Shown here one piece after another: positions 57,323 through 64,000 of a DNA stretch of 64,000 nt; positions within the stretch are counted from its first letter, which is position 1, and each line of letters begins with the position of its first letter. The translations under genes and the position numbers were made by a program. This DNA is from Actinoplanes sp. SE50/110 (GTDB lineage: Bacteria > Actinomycetota > Actinomycetes > Mycobacteriales > Micromonosporaceae), in assembly GCF_900119315.1 (NCBI RefSeq), contig NZ_LT827010.1, forward strand, positions 7,372,001-7,436,000, read 5' to 3'. The notes under the pieces are model-generated. The model was not told where the DNA came from. It was given only the letters and a program-made list of their open reading frames with translations, and ran no database searches.

Positions 57323-57763
57323 TCAGTTCGCGCGTAGCGCCAGCAGGCCGCGAGTGAAGGCGGGCAGCCGGTCACCCAGGCCGCCGAAGAACGCGGCATC
57401 GCACTCCTCCACCGCGACCACCGCCCGGTTGACCAGCTCACGTCCGGCATCGGTGACCGCCACCGCCCGCGCCCGCCGGTCATCCGGATGCGGCGGCCGA
57501 TGCACCAGGGCACGGGCCTCCAGCGCCCGCAGCACCTGGGAGGTCATCATCGGGTCGGTGGCCGCCTGGCCGGCCAGCGCCTTCTGCGTCACCGGCCCCT
57601 CCGCCTGCAGGTAGGTGAGCGTCGCCAGCAGCACGAACTGCACGTGCGTGAGATCGAACGGTTTCAGCGCCGCCCGCTGCGCGGCCTGCCACCGGTTGGT
57701 CACCTGCCACAGCAGCAGGCCGGGGCTGTCGTCGGCGCTGTCGTGCCGGGTGTTCAGGCTCAT
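57323..57763 (-). CDS. MarR-family transcriptional regulator
   Basis: 146 residues. Winged helix with recognition helix region PVTQKALAGQAATDPMMTSQVLRALEARALV and wing DDRRARAVAVTDAG. The ATG overlaps the EVE-protein stop (ATGA). Last gene of the SRPBCC-EVE-MarR operon; it likely controls the operon through the palindrome at 58607-58624. Confidence 0.9.
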   Translation of the reverse strand: MSLNTRHDSADDSPGLLLWQVTNRWQAAQRAALKPFDLTHVQFVLLATLTYLQAEGPVTQKALAGQAATDPMMTSQVLRALEARALVHRPPHPDDRRARAVAVTDAGRELVNRAVVAVEECDAAFFGGLGDRLPAFTRGLLALRAN

Positions 57764-58170
57764 CCCACCGCCAGCATGGCGGCACGGATCCGCCCGAAGT
57801 CCGCCTCGGACAGTTGCACCAGGCCGCGACGCAGCTGCATGCCCCAGCCCGGCTGCGCGGTGAACGCGAGCGCCAGCGACGCGATCGGGGTCTCGGACAC
57901 CTCCGGAAGATAGTCGATCCGGCGGCGCCACGGCTGGAAGTCCCCCTCGTCGGCCTGCCAGATCTCGCCGTCGGCGACCACCCCGAGCGCGGTGAACGCC
58001 CGCAGCGGCGCACCGTCGCGCAGACTGGTCCGCGGCGAGTAGTAGACGAATCCGTCACCGGCGGCGAGCCGGGCCAGCCCCGCCCGCTTGCCGTGCCCGA
58101 GCTGGGCGATCCCCCGCTCGACCCCGCGCCGCACATGATCCCGGCAGACCACCCCGAGCCAGTGCTTCAC
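57760..58170 (-). CDS. EVE-domain (UPF0310-like) protein
   Basis: 136 residues, starting VKHWLGVVCRDHVRRGVERG, with FVYYSPRTSL and PYRRRIDYL-like (PWRRRIDYLP) strands, typical of EVE/PUA-like proteins. The family recognises modified bases in DNA or RNA. Here it is coupled on both sides (GTGA at 58167-58170 and ATGA at 57760-57763). Its link to a SRPBCC protein and MarR is unexplained. Confidence 0.85.
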   Translation of the reverse strand: MKHWLGVVCRDHVRRGVERGIAQLGHGKRAGLARLAAGDGFVYYSPRTSLRDGAPLRAFTALGVVADGEIWQADEGDFQPWRRRIDYLPEVSETPIASLALAFTAQPGWGMQLRRGLVQLSEADFGRIRAAMLAVG

Positions 58171-58601
58171 ACCGCCACCCCCGCCGCCCGGGCCGCCGCC
58201 TCGAGCCGGGCCAGGTCCGCGTCGATGCCCTGGGCGATGCCCTTGCCGAGCACCGCATTCCAGAAGAAGGCGAGCGGCCCGCCGAGGGTGACCCGGACCG
58301 TCACCGTGGTCGCCCCGGCGTCGTCCACGGACACCAGGTGCTGGAAGGTCAGCCGCGCCCCGAGCAGCAGCGACACGTCGGTGAACTCGCGCCCCGGCAC
58401 CAGCGAGCTGACCACGAACCGGGTCACCGGGCCACCCTTCGGCTTCAGCTGCCCGGTCGCCCCGGTCCGGAACGGCCCGTCGAGCCGCACCCACTCGGTG
58501 TCGGTGTTCCACTCCGGCCAGGTGGCCATGTCGGCCCACCGCTCGAAGAAGGCCTGAGCCGGCACATCGGAGGTGATCTGAGCAGTAGCGATCGTCTTCA
58601 T
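58167..58601 (-). CDS. SRPBCC/START-like protein
   Basis: 144 residues in a helix-grip fold: IATAQITSDVPAQAFFERW, MATWPEWNTD, GATGQLKPKGG and a C-terminal helix GIDADLARLEAAARAAG. Binds hydrophobic ligands; typical of polyketide cyclase/START-like proteins. First gene of the operon, only six bases downstream of the palindromic operator. Confidence 0.88.
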   Translation of the reverse strand: MKTIATAQITSDVPAQAFFERWADMATWPEWNTDTEWVRLDGPFRTGATGQLKPKGGPVTRFVVSSLVPGREFTDVSLLLGARLTFQHLVSVDDAGATTVTVRVTLGGPLAFFWNAVLGKGIAQGIDADLARLEAAARAAGVAV

Positions 58602-58606
58602 GCATT

Positions 58607-58624
58607 TAGTATGCGCGCTTACTA
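58607..58624. promoter_or_regulatory. MarR-type palindrome at the SRPBCC start
   Basis: TAGTATGCGCGCTTACTA, one mismatched pair from a perfect palindrome. It overlaps the region between promoter and start of the operon, a usual MarR operator position. Confidence 0.7.
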
Positions 58625-58747
58625 TCTCGCCGTCAAGTCGGCGCGGGCCCGGAGTGATCCGATACCTGATCGACCCGCCCGCGGCCAGGCGCGCCGCACC
58701 GCCGGGCAGCTGCCGGGCCTGCCCGAACGCCGGATTCGCCGGCTGCC

Positions 58748-59920
58748 CTAGGCGCCGTGGGCGGTGTCGGGCAGGGTCAGCTCGCCGGCCTGGCCGCTGA
58801 GCAGCAGACGGTGGGGCCACGGGAGTTTCGCGGCGGCCAGCCGCTCGTCGTCCGCGCCGGTGAAGATCGCGGTCAGCACGGCGGGTTCCGCCTCGTACGT
58901 CACGAGGGCCAGCCGGACGCCCGCCGGCAGTTCGCCCTCGGCCTCGGGGCCGTCCGGGCCGACCCGGCTCCACCGGGCCAGGAGGTCCCGCCAGGCGGCG
59001 AACCGCTGCTCGGACGGCAGGTCGGCGGCGGCCAGCGCCCGGGTTCCGGCGCCGACCAGCGCCTCGCACAGCTCGCCCACCGGAATGCGGGCCATCTCCT
59101 CCGGAACGCGCAGTCTCCCGAGCCGGCGCACCGCCGCTTGGAATGCCGCCCCCGCGTCGCCCCGGGCGCCGTCCGCCCAGTCCTCGAACAGGTCCGCGGC
59201 CGTCGGCGGCCTGCGCCGCGAGGTCACCCGGTCGGCGGTCCGGCCGGCCGCCGACAGATGCCACTGCTGATCCACCGGGAAACACGACAATGCGGCGGTA
59301 CGCATGACCCCCTCCGCGCCGAGCCGGACCTCGAACCCGTCGCCGTGCCGGCGCACCACCAGCCCGGCCCCGTCCGCGCTGTCGAACCACAGGTCCCGCA
59401 CCCGGTCGGCGCCGAACGTCAGCAGGGCCTCGCCGTCGGCATACCGTCGCGGCACCAGCACCCGGACACTCCCCCGCAGGCCGTCCCCGGCCCGCTCGGC
59501 CCACACCGACGCCACCCGCGCCCGGGCCAGGTCGTAGTCCTCGGCGATCCCCGCCGGGTCGGACGACACCGTGCCCGGCTGCACCCTGCCCCGGAAGTCG
59601 CGGTAGAACGGCGGCTCCGCGGCAGCCGGCCCGAGCAGCCGGTCCATCCCGGGGCCACCGGCCGCGACCATCCAGTCCCGCAGGCCGGCGCGGCTGTCGG
59701 CCATCCGCCGCAGGATCGTCCTGGCCTTGCGGTCCCGCATCACCCGGGGCCACACCCCGAGCATGCCGAACACGTCCCGGGCCCGGTCGGCCCAGGCCTC
59801 GGCGATCATCCCGGCCTCGTGCCGGTCGAACCACCGGCCGCCGGCAGACATCTCCCCGATCCGCTCCACCGAGCGGTCCACCAGCCGTGCCAGCATCGAC
59901 GTCGCGCCACCCGCATCCAC
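58748..59920 (-). CDS. Large hypothetical protein of unknown family
   Basis: 390 residues, soluble, with no signal peptide. Rich in Arg/Ala/Glu, with helical first half (MLARLVDRSVERIG, FDRHEAGMIAEAWADRARDVF) and strands near the middle (RVLVPRRYADGEALLTF, GAGLVVRRHGDGFEV). I do not recognise a domain. ATG 59920 used; an in-frame ATG at 59896 is possible. Confidence 0.7.
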   Translation of the reverse strand: MDAGGATSMLARLVDRSVERIGEMSAGGRWFDRHEAGMIAEAWADRARDVFGMLGVWPRVMRDRKARTILRRMADSRAGLRDWMVAAGGPGMDRLLGPAAAEPPFYRDFRGRVQPGTVSSDPAGIAEDYDLARARVASVWAERAGDGLRGSVRVLVPRRYADGEALLTFGADRVRDLWFDSADGAGLVVRRHGDGFEVRLGAEGVMRTAALSCFPVDQQWHLSAAGRTADRVTSRRRPPTAADLFEDWADGARGDAGAAFQAAVRRLGRLRVPEEMARIPVGELCEALVGAGTRALAAADLPSEQRFAAWRDLLARWSRVGPDGPEAEGELPAGVRLALVTYEAEPAVLTAIFTGADDERLAAAKLPWPHRLLLSGQAGELTLPDTAHGA

Positions 59921-60020
59921 GCCCGCAGCCTAGATCCGGCACTCCAATTGGGCCGGGCGCGGACGCGGGGCGCGAGCTGAACACCCGTACCACCCATCGC
60001 GCGAAGCGCTCGAAGGTCTG

Positions 60021-60686
60021 TCAGTCCCCGTCGGTCCAGCAGCGGGCCCCCAACAGGATCAGCCGCAGCTGGCGGCCGGCCGTGTCGATCACCCGGGCCT
60101 GGGCGCCGGGGGCATCGGGCGGGGCGTCCAGCAGGGCCGCCGCGGTCCACACCATGTGGTTCACCATCAGGCTGCTGATCATGCGCAGGTCGGTGGCGAT
60201 CCACCGGTCGAAGCGCGGGCCGCCCACCAGCTTGTCGCCGGCCAGGTCGGTGGCGAGCTCGGCGGCGAACAGGTCGAGCTGCTCGGCGATCGCGGCCCGG
60301 ACCGCCGGCACCCCGCCGTGGCGTTCCCGGGCCACGAACCGGAAGTGCTCCCGATTCTCCCGCACCCGCCGGGCGAGGACCCCGATCGACCGGTTGATCA
60401 CCTCGTCGCTGGGGCTGACCCCGTCCCGGACCGCCCGGATAGTGCCGCGCAGGCTGCCCAGGCACTCGTCGACGAGGGCCACGCCGAGGTTGTCCACGTC
60501 CGGGAAATGCCGGTAGAACGCGGTCGGGGTGACGCCCGCCGCGCGGGTCACCTCGCGCAGGCCGATGCTGCCCAGCCCGCGGTGCTCCATCAGGGCGAGC
60601 GCCGCGTCGAGAAGCGCCTGCCGGGTGCGCGCCTTCTGCTCCGGCCGGCTGAGCCGGTCGGCGGGCGGCGGATGGTGGTGGCTCAT
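60021..60686 (-). CDS. TetR-family regulator (FabR/TetR type)
   Basis: 221 residues. N-terminal HTH with IGLREVTRAAGVTPTAFYRHF, as in FabR-like regulators. The C-terminal ligand core has ALVDECLGSLRG and HFRFVARERHGG, shared with unsaturated-fatty-acid repressors. Divergent from two small membrane-protein genes; a 29-base inverted repeat lies between. Confidence 0.88.
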   Translation of the reverse strand: MSHHHPPPADRLSRPEQKARTRQALLDAALALMEHRGLGSIGLREVTRAAGVTPTAFYRHFPDVDNLGVALVDECLGSLRGTIRAVRDGVSPSDEVINRSIGVLARRVRENREHFRFVARERHGGVPAVRAAIAEQLDLFAAELATDLAGDKLVGGPRFDRWIATDLRMISSLMVNHMVWTAAALLDAPPDAPGAQARVIDTAGRQLRLILLGARCWTDGD

Positions 60687-60696
60687 GTCACTCAGT

Positions 60697-60725
60697 AAAC
60701 ACCTGTTCCCCGAGCTATGGTGTTT
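60697..60725. promoter_or_regulatory. Inverted repeat between TetR and small membrane genes
   Basis: AAACACC (60697-60703) and GGTGTTT (60719-60725), spacing 15, between the TetR start (60686) and ATG 60759. Candidate operator. Confidence 0.5.
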
Positions 60726-60758
60726 CAGTACACAACTGTCAACTGAAAGGGGGCGACG

Positions 60759-60911
60759 ATGGCCGCGCTGATGACCGTCCTCGCACTCATCGCCCTGCTC
60801 GTCGGCCCGACCCTGCTCACCGGCCAGCCGGTGCTGATCGCGGTCGGCGTGGTCCTGGCCGCCGCCGTCCTGTTCGGCGTCCGTCGCGCCACCGCCCTGA
60901 CCCGCCGCTGA
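60759..60911 (+). CDS. 50-residue two-helix membrane protein
   Basis: MAALMTVLALIALLVGP, a short polar LLTGQ loop, then a second hydrophobic helix and a basic end (GVRRATALTRR). AAAGGGGG precedes the ATG. It is 25 bases upstream of the next small membrane gene on the same strand. Too short for family assignment; likely a small regulatory or envelope protein controlled by the divergent TetR. Confidence 0.7.
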   Translation: MAALMTVLALIALLVGPTLLTGQPVLIAVGVVLAAAVLFGVRRATALTRR

Positions 60912-60936
60912 CCCACCACCTCCCGAAGGGATCGAC

Positions 60937-61200
60937 ATGAACTTCGTCAAACGCGTCGCGAGCCTCGACGACCGCGCCGTCGGCTCGCTGGTCCTGGGCG
61001 TCGCCGGCCTGTTCTTCTTCAACATCGTCTTCGGCCCGACCGCCATCGCCCTCGGCGCGATCACCGCCCGCCGGCACGGCTCCGGCAGCCCGAGCCGCAA
61101 CGCCGGCCTGATCGGCGTCGCGCTGGGCATCGCCGACCTGGTGGTGCTGGCCGCCCTGATGGCCACCCAGCTCCGCCACGGCAGCGTGACCTGGCACTGA
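60937..61200 (+). CDS. Small DUF4190-like membrane protein
   Basis: 87 residues, two helices (about 16-40 and 58-77) joined by a basic loop (ARRHGSGSPSRNAG), as in DUF4190-like proteins. AAGGGAT precedes the ATG. Probably cotranscribed with the 50-residue protein under the TetR regulator. Function unknown. Confidence 0.75.
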   Translation: MNFVKRVASLDDRAVGSLVLGVAGLFFFNIVFGPTAIALGAITARRHGSGSPSRNAGLIGVALGIADLVVLAALMATQLRHGSVTWH

Positions 61201-61265
61201 GGCCCGCACCCGCCGGCCGTTGCGGCCGCGGCCGCCGCCCGACGATGCCGCCCACCGGGGTCACC

Positions 61266-61449
61266 GCGCCGCCGGCCCGCGTCCCGCGCCGCCGGCCCGC
61301 CGAGGTCACCGCGCCGGGCGCCGCCCATGTCCCGCGCCGCGGGCCCACCGGACCATCGCGCCGCCGGCCCGCGTCCCGCGCCGCCGGCCCGCCGAGGTCA
61401 CCGCGCCGGGCGCCGCCCATGTCCCGCGCCGCCGGCCCACCGGACCATC
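61266..61449. repeat. 92-bp near-perfect tandem duplication
   Basis: Copy 1 starts at 61266 and copy 2 at 61358, differing at very few bases. Copy 2 contains the stop and last codons of the DUF4142 protein 2 gene, so the duplication forms part of its C-terminal coding sequence. Confidence 0.85.
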
Positions 61450-62315
61450 GCGCCCGGCGCTGCCGGCTCCTGAGGCCTCCGCACCCGGGAATGCCGCCCG
61501 GGACTGCCGCGCCCGGTGCCGCGACTCCGCCGGGCCGCCCAGCGGCGGCGGGGCCGGCCGGTTCGACGCCGGGTGAGCAGACGCCGGGACAGCACCCCCG
61601 CCACCGCGGTCGCGATGATCAGCACCGCGAGCCGGAGCCATATCGGCGGTGCGAGATACCCGGTGCCCGAGCGCGTTTCCGCCATCAGCCGCCGGTCCAT
61701 CGGCACCCCGCCGGGTAGCCGGCCGACCGCGCTGGCCGACGCGGCCGTCGCGGGCGTCGCGGGCGTCGCGGGCGTCGGCAGCACCGTCATTCTCAGCAGG
61801 CCGCTGTCCTGCAGCATCGGCAACTGTTCCGCGGTGACCGCCTCGGCCCGTTCGGCGAGCCGTCGCACGACCGCGTTGCGGGTAGTGCCCTTCACCGTCG
61901 TGGCGATCGGCAGCAGCGCGCTGTCGGCCCGCCACAGATAGTCGACGTATCCGGCGTCGAAAGCCTCCCCGCCGCTCTGCTGCAGCGTCGCGAGTGCACT
62001 CTGCTGCTCGGCGGCCAGCGGATCGGTGAGTGCCACCCGCAGCGTCCCGGCCACGCTGCGGCTCAACCCGTCGAGCTGCTCGCACTGCGGGGTGACCTGC
62101 GCCGTCAACCTCTTGACCGAGGTGTTCCCGCTCATCCCCCGGGCCAGCGCGCTGGCCGCGCCCACCGCGGTGGCGGTCAGGTGCACCCGCCGGACGAAGT
62201 CCCGATCGGTAGCGGTCGCCGGGGTGGTCACGGCCCGGGCCGGTGCGGCCGGCAGGACGAGCATCCCGAGCAGCGTGGCCACGACGCACCGTGCCCGCCT
62301 ACCGCTGCCGACCAT
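61398..62315 (-). CDS. DUF4142-type secreted/anchored protein 2
   Basis: 305 residues. Signal peptide ending PARA, DUF4142 helical domain (about 30-180: ATDRDFVRRVHLTATAVGA, AEQQSALATLQQSGGEAF), a TPATPATPA linker encoded by a nine-base repeat, a C-terminal helix (LRLAVLIIATAVAGVLS), then a 50-residue Arg/Gly/Ala tail. The tail overlaps the 92-base duplication and is probably recent. Paralogue of the protein at 38789-39595. Confidence 0.8.
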   Translation of the reverse strand: MVGSGRRARCVVATLLGMLVLPAAPARAVTTPATATDRDFVRRVHLTATAVGAASALARGMSGNTSVKRLTAQVTPQCEQLDGLSRSVAGTLRVALTDPLAAEQQSALATLQQSGGEAFDAGYVDYLWRADSALLPIATTVKGTTRNAVVRRLAERAEAVTAEQLPMLQDSGLLRMTVLPTPATPATPATAASASAVGRLPGGVPMDRRLMAETRSGTGYLAPPIWLRLAVLIIATAVAGVLSRRLLTRRRTGRPRRRWAARRSRGTGRGSPGRHSRVRRPQEPAAPGAMVRWAGGAGHGRRPAR

Positions 62316-62680
62316 GCCGATTCCGCCTTCCGCCCGCTCGGAGCGGCTCGGAGCTTAACCGGGCCCTGAAGATCAGCGGCCGGATCCGGCCATTTCTAAG
62401 GCAACCCTGAACTTTCTTGGCAGCAACCACGACAAAAGGCGCATCCCCGCCGCCCGAAACTACCCCCGCTTTTTCGGAGCCCATCACCGAAACTTCCGGA
62501 ACTCGATCTTCCCATTGACACTACATTGTCGCAGGTGAATACGGATAGGCCGAGATCATGTGGCGCGAAGAGCAAATATTGAGCGTTGTAATTGTCGCAA
62601 CCCGCTTGTAATGTTTCGCTCCGATCAGGGATCACCACCCTTCCCGTCCCCACCTCCCCGCCCCGCTAAGGAATGCGTCC
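62316..62680. other. Upstream region of the CE1 esterase gene
   Basis: 365 bases between divergent genes, less GC-rich than its surroundings. TTGACA at 62515-62520 followed by GAATAC about 16 bases later is a possible promoter for the esterase. No riboswitch or small gene was recognised. Confidence 0.5.
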
Positions 62681-64000
62681 ATGAGAAGACACTGGCGCCA
62701 CCTGCTGACCGCGGTGGCCGCGGTCCTCGCCGCCCTGGTGGCCACCACCACGCTCGTCCCCGCATCGCCGGCGGCTGCGGCGGCATTGACCGAGGTCACC
62801 GGATTCGGCACGAACCCCACCGGCATCCGGATGTACCTGTACGTGCCCGATCATCCGGCCGCCAAGCCGGCCGTCCTGGTCGCCGTGCACTACTGCACCG
62901 GCTCCGGCCCGGCGTTCTATTCCGGCACCGAGTTCAAGTCGCTGGCCGATCAGTACGGATTCATCGTCATCTACCCCTCCACGGTCCGCACCGGCAACTG
63001 CTGGGACGTCTCCTCGGCGGGCGCGCTGACCCACAACGGCACCAGTGACCCGGTCGGCATCAGCTCGATGGTCAAATACGTCCAGCAGCGGTACGCCACG
63101 GATCCGGCCCGGACCTTCGTCACCGGCGCCTCGTCCGGCGGCATGATGACCAACGTGCTGCTCGCCGACTACCCGGACATGTTCGCCGCCGGCGCGGCCT
63201 TCATGGGCGTACCGGACACCTGTTTCCAGGCGACCGCGGGCAACCCGGCCGACCCGTCGCAGCAGGCCGGCTGGAACAGCGCCTGCGCGAACGGCCAGGT
63301 CGCCAGGACACCGGCCCAGTGGGGCGACGCGGTCCGCAACTCGTACCCCGGCTACACCGGAACGCGCCCGCGCATGCAGTTGTGGCACGGCACCGCCGAC
63401 ACCACGCTGAACTACAACAACTTCGGCGAGGAGATCAAGCAGTGGACCAACGTGCTGGGTGTCAGCCAGACCCCGGTCCGCACTGACACTCCGCAGTCCG
63501 GCTGGACGCGCACCTACTACGGCAACTCCTCGGCCCAGCCGCCGGTCCAGGCGATCAGCATCGCCGGGGTCGGCCACTCCCTGCCGATGTCCGGTCAGGC
63601 CAGGATGGCGATCACCTTCTTCGGCCTGGACAACAACCCGGTCCCGCCGTCCTCGCCGCCGGTGTCGCCACCGCCGTCCTCCCCGCCCCCGTCGTCGCAG
63701 CCGCCGCTGCCGTCCGGCTGCACCGCCTCGATCGCGCTGAACTCGTGGACCGGCGGCTACGTCGCCACCGTCACGGTCACCGCGGGCTCGTCGGCGATCA
63801 ACGGCTGGACCGTCGCCACCACCCTCCCGGCCGGCTCCGCCGTCACCAACTCGTGGAGCACCACCGGCAGCGGCACCACCGGCGCCGTGAGCTTCACCAA
63901 TGTCGGCTACAACGGCTCGGTCGCCGCCGGCCAGAAGACCCAGTTCGGCTTCCAGGGCACCGGCAGCGGCCCGACCTCGGCCACCTGCTCGGCCCGCTGA
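62681..64000 (+). CDS. Secreted CE1 esterase (PHB depolymerase/acetylxylan or feruloyl esterase type) with CBM2
   Basis: 439 residues, stop TGA at 63998-64000. Signal peptide 1-34. Esterase with nucleophile Ser in GASSGGMMT and His in GVGHSLP, in the PHB-depolymerase-family layout. A Pro/Ser linker (about 322-346) leads to a C-terminal CBM2 (GCTASIALNSWTGGYVATVT, WSTTGSGTTGAVSF, SATCSAR) that binds cellulose. It deacetylates or deferuloylates xylan near cellulose. Complete within the window. Confidence 0.92.
   Translation: MRRHWRHLLTAVAAVLAALVATTTLVPASPAAAAALTEVTGFGTNPTGIRMYLYVPDHPAAKPAVLVAVHYCTGSGPAFYSGTEFKSLADQYGFIVIYPSTVRTGNCWDVSSAGALTHNGTSDPVGISSMVKYVQQRYATDPARTFVTGASSGGMMTNVLLADYPDMFAAGAAFMGVPDTCFQATAGNPADPSQQAGWNSACANGQVARTPAQWGDAVRNSYPGYTGTRPRMQLWHGTADTTLNYNNFGEEIKQWTNVLGVSQTPVRTDTPQSGWTRTYYGNSSAQPPVQAISIAGVGHSLPMSGQARMAITFFGLDNNPVPPSSPPVSPPPSSPPPSSQPPLPSGCTASIALNSWTGGYVATVTVTAGSSAINGWTVATTLPAGSAVTNSWSTTGSGTTGAVSFTNVGYNGSVAAGQKTQFGFQGTGSGPTSATCSAR

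Overview
The window is high-GC (about 70% or more) actinobacterial chromosome. GTG starts, leaderless genes, ATGA/GTGA stop-start overlaps, many secreted proteases and lipoproteins, an ECF factor with an NTF2 tail, an F420-type nitroreductase-like gene and an ALF-repeat/HINT toxin all suggest a soil actinomycete, most likely of the Micromonosporaceae (Actinoplanes-like). That placement is inference. I see no rRNA, tRNA, CRISPR array, integrase or insertion sequence.

Layout. 1-2.1 kb: the start of a secreted IPT/TIG-type surface protein running off the left edge, and a Cys-rich DUF1540-like protein. 2.2-6.1 kb: a tightly coupled four-gene cassette of NrtR-like Nudix regulator, J-domain/pseudokinase protein, vWA protein and divergent adenylosuccinate-synthetase paralogue. 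It has its own promoter and a palindrome beside the first gene, and is the best candidate for a poorly described system. 6.2-13 kb: a membrane protein coupled to a multicopper oxidase, an AAA ATPase, a nitroreductase-like protein, a subtilisin, and a molybdopterin oxidoreductase paired with an FAD/NAD reductase.

13.4-24.7 kb: a large secreted subtilisin, then a galactoside-use operon (GH42, two ABC permeases, binding lipoprotein, GH36) faced by a LacI regulator, with two 18-bp palindromes between. 25-30.5 kb: ABC ATPase, FtsX permease, histidine kinase and response regulator in one operon, headed by a strong palindrome. 30.5-38 kb: esterase, small membrane protein, Ser/Thr kinase, PAS/GAF hybrid kinase and a PRPP synthetase. 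37.9-40.9 kb: two ABC ATPases around a frameshifted permease remnant and a DUF4142 protein. 40.9-48.6 kb: CorA, PnuC, BenE, an MFS pump with TetR, an ECF sigma factor facing an NTF2-like protein, and an aminotransferase.

48.7-53.5 kb: a 1468-residue secreted polymorphic toxin (ALF repeats, Ala-rich coiled coil, HINT, C-terminal toxin) translationally coupled to a probable immunity gene. 53.6-64 kb: an S8/S53-type protease, a lipoprotein, a SRPBCC-EVE-MarR operon, an unknown gene, TetR with two small membrane proteins, a second DUF4142 protein, and a complete CE1 esterase with a CBM2 module whose stop codon is the last base of the window.

A theme across the window is GC-rich tandem repetition. 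At least eight short arrays (7, 9, 15, 28, 33, 45, 92 and about 101 bp periods) lie in intergenic gaps, at 3' gene ends or inside linkers, and some of them supply C-terminal coding sequence.
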